Origin: CAZOIA01 sp964579675
GTDB lineage: Bacteria; Planctomycetota; Phycisphaerae; UBA1845; PWPN01
Direction of reading: 5' to 3'
DNA length: 18,977 nucleotides
Assembly (NCBI GenBank): GCA_964579675.1
Contig: CAZOIA010000108.1
Location: 1-18,977, forward strand
Part shown: positions 14,141 through 18,977 of the stretch, in pieces
How positions within the stretch are numbered: position 1 is the first letter of the stretch
Layout of the letters: the number at the start of each line of letters is the position of its first letter
The notes under the pieces: model-generated
The model's input: the letters and a program-made list of their open reading frames with translations, nothing else
Databases searched by the model: none
What the model was told of the DNA's origin: nothing
Translations under genes and position numbers: made by a program

Positions 14141-15508
14141 ATGAAACCATTACCGCGAGATCAGAGGCTGAGGTCCACAGCGAGAAGACCTGGCGGAGGT
14201 GCCCCGGAACGGGAAACCCAACTTGCGCCGAAGAGACGAACAATAAAGCGCCACTTGCGGGTGCTCCTGACGGGTGTGGCCCTTGGCGTCACGATTGTCG
14301 GCTGCCAGGAACGTCCCGCCTCCGAGCCGAAAAAACCCACCCCGCCGGCGAAGGTGGAGAACGCGGTCAAGGAGACGGACCTGACGCGCGTGACGCTATC
14401 GCCAGAGGCCGAGAAACGCCTCGGGATCGAGACGACGGCCGTCGAGTCCCGACAGATTCGCCGGATGCGGACGCTCGGTGGTGACATCGTGGTTCCCCCG
14501 GGGCGACAGATCATCGTATCCGCGCCGCTGGCCGGCACGCTCACCATGCCCGAAACGGGCCAAGCCCCCACACCCGGCGGCAAGCTGATCAGCGGTCAGA
14601 CCGTGCTTCGTTTACTACCGGCTTTCCTGTCGGATCGCGAAGTGCTTCAGCCGTCGGATCGGATCAGCCTGGACCTCGCCCGTGCCAATCTCTCCGCAAC
14701 GATCGCCGAGGCCGAGGGAGAAGTCGCCTCGGCCGACGTCCAGGTTGAGGCCGCCAAGGTCAAGATGGATCGCGCCGACAAGCTCCGCAAGGAGAACGTG
14801 GGTAGCGTGCGCGCCTATGAGGAAGCGGAGGCGGAGCTTCGTCTTGCCGAGGCGAGAGTTAAGGCCGCCCGCGACCGTCTCGATACGCTCAAGAGCATCC
14901 ATCTGGACGCCGCGTCCGGCACCGTCGCCTCGCTGGCCATCCAATCACCTCAGAATGGGCTGCTTCAGAGGATACACGCCGTCCCGGGCACCGTGGTCGC
15001 GGCGGGAACGCCGCTCTTCGAGGTCGTGAGCATTGATCCAGTCTGGGTCCGGGTGTCGCTCTACGCGGGAGACATCGAGACTATCGATCCACAGGCACCG
15101 GCCAACGTGACGGACTTGGCTTCCACGGCCGGTTCCCCCAGCCGGTCCGCGAAGCCCATTGCCGCTCCGCCCTCGGCCGACGCCAGCGCGGCGACTGTAG
15201 ATCGGTTCTACCAGCTCGACAACGCAGATGGGCTCTTTCTGCCCGGCCAGAGGGTGGGCGTGACACTGACACTCAAATCCACCGAGGCGAGCCTTGTCGT
15301 GCCCTTCAATGCGATCCTTTACGACATCAACGGGGGCACTTGGGTCTACGAGAACATGGAACCCCAGGTGTTCGTCCGTCGGCGGGTTGAGGTCCGGCAT
15401 GTCGTTGATGGCGTGGCCGTTCTGAGGCGAGGTCCGGATATGGGAACGAAGATTGTGACCGCCGGGGCAGCCGAACTTTTCGGCACGGAGTTCGGTGGCG
15501 GTAAGTAG
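14141..15508 (+). CDS. RND periplasmic membrane fusion protein, CzcB/CusB-like (455 aa)
   Basis: Periplasmic adaptor linking the inner-membrane pump to the outer-membrane factor. I start it at ATG 14141 (GAGG at 14128-14131). The frame is open to 13769, but there it overlaps the two preceding genes. The sequence has a lipoprotein-type signal ending in TIVGC (Cys55), although its n-region is unusually long (about 40 residues), so a later start is possible. Then come a Pro/Lys linker, a barrel/lipoyl segment (about 112-160), an alpha-helical hairpin rich in Ala/Glu/Lys (about 172-255) and the second lipoyl half IQSPQNGLLQRIHAVPGTVV. The next beta domain contains VWVRVSLYAGDIETI, followed by the membrane-proximal domain to the end. 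The N-terminus lacks the Met residues used by CusB for Cu/Ag, and there is no His-rich CzcB extension. It is 26 bp upstream of the pump gene. Confidence 0.9.
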   Translation: MKPLPRDQRLRSTARRPGGGAPERETQLAPKRRTIKRHLRVLLTGVALGVTIVGCQERPASEPKKPTPPAKVENAVKETDLTRVTLSPEAEKRLGIETTAVESRQIRRMRTLGGDIVVPPGRQIIVSAPLAGTLTMPETGQAPTPGGKLISGQTVLRLLPAFLSDREVLQPSDRISLDLARANLSATIAEAEGEVASADVQVEAAKVKMDRADKLRKENVGSVRAYEEAEAELRLAEARVKAARDRLDTLKSIHLDAASGTVASLAIQSPQNGLLQRIHAVPGTVVAAGTPLFEVVSIDPVWVRVSLYAGDIETIDPQAPANVTDLASTAGSPSRSAKPIAAPPSADASAATVDRFYQLDNADGLFLPGQRVGVTLTLKSTEASLVVPFNAILYDINGGTWVYENMEPQVFVRRRVEVRHVVDGVAVLRRGPDMGTKIVTAGAAELFGTEFGGGK

Positions 15509-15534
15509 GCCCCTGAGACGAGAAGTACACTCCC

Positions 15535-18500
15535 ATGATGAGATGGCTTGTCGAAACCTCGCTTCGTCTTCGCGTGCTCGTCACGACGGCTGCCATCGTC
15601 CTCCTGATCGTCGGTATCCAGAAGACGAGCACTACGCCGCTCGACGTGTTCCCCGAGTTTGCCCCACCCCTCGTCGAGATTCAGACGGAAGCACCGGGAC
15701 TCTCGACTGAGGAAGTTGAGAGCCTGATCACCGTTCCGCTGGAGAATGCACTTAACGGCACCTCCTGGCTCCAGACGATCCGATCGAAGTCCGTACTCGG
15801 TTTGTCGTCTGTCGTTCTGATCTTTGAGGATGACACCGACCTAGACGCGGCCAGGGTACAGGTTCAGGAACGCCTTGCCATTGCCGAGGAGAATCTGCCC
15901 ACGGTAGCGAGTCATCCCGTTATTCTTCCTCCGCTCTCCTCGACCAGCCGGGTGATGAAGATCGGTATGTGGTCGGAAACACTCTCCCAGATGGAACTCA
16001 CGGTTCTGACGCAATGGACCATCCGGCCGCGACTTATGGCTGTTCCCGGTGTCGCAAACGTTGCCATCTGGGGTCAGCGGGATCGGCAGCTTCAGGTTCT
16101 TGTAGAGCCCGACCGCCTTCGTGCGAACAACCTGACGCTCGACGAACTGGTCACGGCGGTGGGAGATGCGACGCAACTCGGATCCGGTGGCTTCGTGGAT
16201 ACTCCCAACCAGCGCCTCTCTATTACGCACGCTTCGGCAATCAAGACACCCGAAGACCTGGCCGCCGTACCGGTGGTCTTTCGCCATGGGGCCTCTCTTC
16301 GCGTTGGGGACGCTGCCGATGTCGTCGAAGGATATCCACCCCCGATTGGCGATGCGGTAATCAACGATGGCCCCGGCCTGTTGCTTATCGTCGAGAAGCA
16401 GCCGCGGGGCAATACGTTGGAGGTGACGCGCAACGTCGAGGCCGCTCTGGACGCCCTTCGGCCCGGCCTCAAGGACGTTCACATCGATTCGACGATTTTC
16501 CGGCCGGCCACATTCATCGAGATGTCCCTGGAGAACCTGAAGAATACGCTGCTTACCAGCGCTGTCCTCGTAGTCATCATTCTCGTCGTCTTCTTGTTCG
16601 AGTGGCGTACGGTGCTGATCAGTCTCGTCGCCATGCCGCTGTCGCTCCTGAGTGCCGTACTTGTGCTCCACTACCGTGGTGGAACCCTCAACACCATGGT
16701 GATAGCGGGCTTGATCATCGCCATCGGCCAGGTTGTGGATGATGCCATCATTTATGTCGAAAACATCATGCGGCGACTCCGCCTCAATTGCGCGGCTGGT
16801 AATCCGGAGTCGCCGTTCAACGTTGTGCTGAAGGCTTCGCTTGAAGTCCGCAGCGCCGTCGTTTTCGGAACGCTCGTCGTCGCCCTGGTCATTCTGCCTG
16901 TGTTTTTCCTGGAAGGGCTCGCGGGCACGTTTTTCAGGCCGCTTGCGTTGTCCTATGTGCTGGCGATCGTCGCCTCACTGTGCGTTGCCCTGACGCTCAC
17001 GCCGGCCCTGGCCCTGCTGCTGCTGCCTCGCGCGGCCGAGCGAAAGGCCAGACCGCCCTTCCTCGTTCGCGGGCTGAATCGGCTTTACCGCGGCATGCTG
17101 CCGGGGCTGCTGAAGTGGCCGACTTGGGCCGTGCTCTTCCTGCTCGGCGTGTTCGGAATCACCGCCTGGACCGCGCCTCGACTGAAAGAGAACTTCCTAC
17201 CGAACTTTAAGGAATATGACTTCCTGATGCACTGGGTGGAGAAGCCCGGAACCTCCCTGGAGGCCATGAACCGCATCACGGTCGCGGTCAGCAAGGAGCT
17301 TCGCTCGATTCCTGGCGTGCGGAACTTCGGAGCCCACATTGGCCGAGCTGAGGTAGCCGATGAAGTCGTCGGACCGAACTTCACGGAATTGTGGATCAGT
17401 CTGGATCCGAGTGTGGATTATCCCGCAACCGTCGCCAAGATCCAGGAAGTAGTTGACGGCTATCCGGGTCTGTACCGTGACGTGCTTACTTATCTGAAGG
17501 AGCGAATCAAGGAAGTCCTCACCGGAGCGAGCGCCAGTATCGTGGTCCGCGTCTACGGGCCTGACCTGGCCGTGCTTCGGGAGAAGGGGAGGGAAATCGC
17601 TGACGAAATCCGCGACATCCCCGGCGTGACCGATCTGAAGGTCGAGCCCCAGATCCTTGTCCCCCAGATCGAGGTGGAATACCGGCCCGAGGTGGCTCAG
17701 CGTTTCGGCCTCACGCCTGGTGTTGTCAGGGCGGCATCGGCCACGTTGATCAAAGGCACACGTGTTGGTCAGATCTTCGACAATCAGAAGATGTTCGATG
17801 TGGTCGTCATGGGCACGCCACGCGTTCGTAGTGGTTTGGAGGCGATCCGCAAGTTGCCGATTGACACACCCTCGGGCGGGCAGGTGCCGCTCGGCGAGGT
17901 CGCCAACGTCATCGTCGCGCCGACGCCGAACACCATCAATCGTGAAGGCGCGTCACGGCGCCTGGACGTGACCTGCAATGTCAGGGGTCGGGATTTGAGC
18001 AGCGTCGCCCGCGAAATCGAGAAACGAGTTAGACAAACCTCCTTTGATCGTGGTTATCATCCTGAATTCCTTGGCGAGTATGCTGCTCAACGGCAGGCCC
18101 GGAACCGTCTCCTCGCCTTGGCGGGGTTATCGCTGCTGGGCATTCTGGTACTGCTACACGCCGAGTTTCAATCGGCTCGCCTCACCCTTCTTCTCTTCAT
18201 CACGTTGCCGTTCGCGCTGGTGGGCGGCGTGTTGGCGACCTTCCTCAGCGGCGGGATCCTCTCGCTGGGTTCGCTCATCGGCTTCATCACGGTGTTGGGC
18301 ATCGCTGCCCGCAACGGAATCATGCTGGTGAGCCATTATCGACATCTGGAAGAGAAGGAAGGCGAGACCTTTGGCCACGCCCTGATCGTGCGCGGCTCCG
18401 CTGAGCGCCTCGCTCCGATCCTCATGACCGCGCTGACCACCGCGCTGGCGCTGCTACCCGTGATTCTGCGTGGAGATCGTCCCGGCCACGAGATCGAGCA

Positions 18501-18645
18501 TCCCATGGCCATCGTCATCGTGGGCGGACTGTTGACTTCCACGGTCATGAATCTCCTCGTCATGCCCGCGCTCTACGCACGCTTCGGCCGTTCGCCCCAG
18601 GCGGCTGCTCAACCCGGATTCGGGTCATCCACCGCTACCGGCTGA
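15535..18645 (+). CDS. Heavy-metal-efflux RND pump, CzcA/CusA family (1036 aa)
   Basis: Proton-driven inner-membrane exporter, full length for the HME-RND family. TM1 (about 12-28) is followed by PLDVFPEFAPPLVEIQTEAP and GLSTEEVESLITVPLENALNG, typical of the family. TM2-TM6 span about 337-495. TM4 contains AIGQVVDDAIIYVEN with acidic residues Asp402, Asp403 and Glu409, the proton-relay site. A second large periplasmic domain (about 552-855) precedes TM8-TM12, with GIAARNGIMLVSHY (922-935) and HPMAIVIVGGLLTSTVMNLL near the end. By eye, the positions matching the CusA Met triad (M573, M623, M672) are not filled: DFLMHWVEKPG replaces the DLLYMPSTLPG-like segment with Met shifted by one, and RIKEVLTG carries Glu where CusA has Met. 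A divalent metal or another Cu/Ag route is possible. The last gene of the operon; the stop is followed by a hairpin region. Confidence 0.95.
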   Translation: MMRWLVETSLRLRVLVTTAAIVLLIVGIQKTSTTPLDVFPEFAPPLVEIQTEAPGLSTEEVESLITVPLENALNGTSWLQTIRSKSVLGLSSVVLIFEDDTDLDAARVQVQERLAIAEENLPTVASHPVILPPLSSTSRVMKIGMWSETLSQMELTVLTQWTIRPRLMAVPGVANVAIWGQRDRQLQVLVEPDRLRANNLTLDELVTAVGDATQLGSGGFVDTPNQRLSITHASAIKTPEDLAAVPVVFRHGASLRVGDAADVVEGYPPPIGDAVINDGPGLLLIVEKQPRGNTLEVTRNVEAALDALRPGLKDVHIDSTIFRPATFIEMSLENLKNTLLTSAVLVVIILVVFLFEWRTVLISLVAMPLSLLSAVLVLHYRGGTLNTMVIAGLIIAIGQVVDDAIIYVENIMRRLRLNCAAGNPESPFNVVLKASLEVRSAVVFGTLVVALVILPVFFLEGLAGTFFRPLALSYVLAIVASLCVALTLTPALALLLLPRAAERKARPPFLVRGLNRLYRGMLPGLLKWPTWAVLFLLGVFGITAWTAPRLKENFLPNFKEYDFLMHWVEKPGTSLEAMNRITVAVSKELRSIPGVRNFGAHIGRAEVADEVVGPNFTELWISLDPSVDYPATVAKIQEVVDGYPGLYRDVLTYLKERIKEVLTGASASIVVRVYGPDLAVLREKGREIADEIRDIPGVTDLKVEPQILVPQIEVEYRPEVAQRFGLTPGVVRAASATLIKGTRVGQIFDNQKMFDVVVMGTPRVRSGLEAIRKLPIDTPSGGQVPLGEVANVIVAPTPNTINREGASRRLDVTCNVRGRDLSSVAREIEKRVRQTSFDRGYHPEFLGEYAAQRQARNRLLALAGLSLLGILVLLHAEFQSARLTLLLFITLPFALVGGVLATFLSGGILSLGSLIGFITVLGIAARNGIMLVSHYRHLEEKEGETFGHALIVRGSAERLAPILMTALTTALALLPVILRGDRPGHEIEHPMAIVIVGGLLTSTVMNLLVMPALYARFGRSPQAAAQPGFGSSTATG

Positions 18646-18662
18646 GCTGTCTCGACCTCATT

Positions 18663-18694
18663 GGGCCGCACAATAGCTCGTCAAGACGAGGCCC
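18663..18694. terminator. Possible bidirectional terminator-like hairpin after the pump gene
   Basis: CTCGT-CAAG-ACGAG (18677-18690) forms a 5-bp stem with a 4-nt loop. Outer arms GGGC (18663-18666) and GCCC (18691-18694) may extend it past a bulge. It lies between two convergent genes, a natural terminator position. No clean T-run follows on either strand, so this is a weak call. Confidence 0.35.
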
Positions 18695-18781
18695 TCATCA
18701 AACAAAGGGCGTGAGCTGGTTACATCGCCGATCGAATTCGCCTCTCGGGCGCCGTAAACGGGACTCCGTCGTGCTCGAACC

Positions 18782-18977
18782 TCAAGCCGCCAGTTTGTCG
18801 AAGTTGAAGGTGCCCAGAACGCCGGCGGCGGCGGCCCAGTTGAAGTTGTCGGTCGAATACTCCGTTCCGCCGCCGGGACTCCAGCCGGCGCAGAGCACCG
18901 ATTCGGTCGGATCGTCGTTGTTCAGGTACAGGATCAGGTACCGCGTGCCGGGAGGATAGATCGTCGCGTCGCTGAAG
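18782..18977 (-). CDS. C-terminal end of an unidentified gene (at least 64 aa, cut by the window edge)
   Basis: On the minus strand, a frame open from the window end to a TGA at 18784-18782 encodes a peptide with real protein character: FSDATIYPPGTRYLILYLNN, then DDPTESVLCAGWSPGGGTEY and STDNFNWAAAAGVLGTFNFD, ending KLAA. It is rich in aromatic and Asp/Asn/Thr/Gly residues with strand-like alternation, as in secreted or cell-surface domains. The opposing plus frame (18711-18959) has no such pattern and no ribosome binding site. It converges on the pump gene, with 136 bp between the stops. The start, full length and family lie outside the window. Confidence 0.6.
   Translation of the reverse strand, partial: FSDATIYPPGTRYLILYLNNDDPTESVLCAGWSPGGGTEYSTDNFNWAAAAGVLGTFNFDKLAA

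Noticed and set aside
1..18977. CRISPR arrays, tRNA/rRNA genes, insertion sequence ends
   Set aside because: No regularly spaced direct repeats, no cloverleaf or rRNA-like segments, and no paired terminal inverted repeats with target duplications were seen on either strand.

Overview
The window is about 19 kb of GC-rich bacterial DNA. I think a planctomycete or a similar Gram-negative bacterium is most likely. The reasons are two-membrane features (TolC-type outer-membrane factor, RND pump, beta-barrel protein, several lipoproteins), frequent TTG starts, and a compact serine-recombinase/DUF2924 cassette. Composition and gene style cannot prove the phylum.

Layout, left to right. Positions 19-2545 hold a TPR/HEAT-type solenoid protein of unknown role, split over two reading frames. 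Positions 2644-5361 (minus strand) are a four-gene cassette read as: 69-aa small protein, DUF2924 protein, large serine recombinase, small HTH protein; the last three overlap by ATGA. Positions 5362-6246 hold no convincing gene, only hairpins, one of them terminator-like on the minus strand. Positions 6247-8356 (minus strand) encode an overlapping response regulator/sensor kinase pair of the CusR/CusS heavy-metal type. From 8653 to 18645 everything reads on the plus strand: a GT39/ArnT-like membrane glycosyltransferase, a 44-aa putative lipoprotein, an acidic outer-membrane protein, and an efflux operon (outer-membrane factor, 66-aa lipoprotein, membrane fusion protein, CzcA/CusA-type RND pump). 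The C-terminal end of an unrelated minus-strand gene enters at the right edge.

The main result is regulatory. Upstream of the outer-membrane factor gene is a perfect match to the E. coli CusR/PcoR copper-box core, ATGACAA-NN-TTGTCAT. Three more degenerate copies lie upstream of the glycosyltransferase, the 44-aa lipoprotein and the outer-membrane protein. In all four, a TATAAT-like hexamer begins 48 or 49 bp after the first base of the box, and the start codon lies 137-152 bp beyond the last base of the box. I infer one metal-responsive regulon of four separately promoted units run by the adjacent two-component system. In it the RND exporter works alongside a cell-envelope glycosyltransferase, two tiny lipoproteins and an outer-membrane protein, none of which belong to the classical Cus system. 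The signal is probably Cu(I)/Ag(I), inferred from the box and the regulators. The pump lacks the methionines expected of a true CusA, so the exported ion is open.
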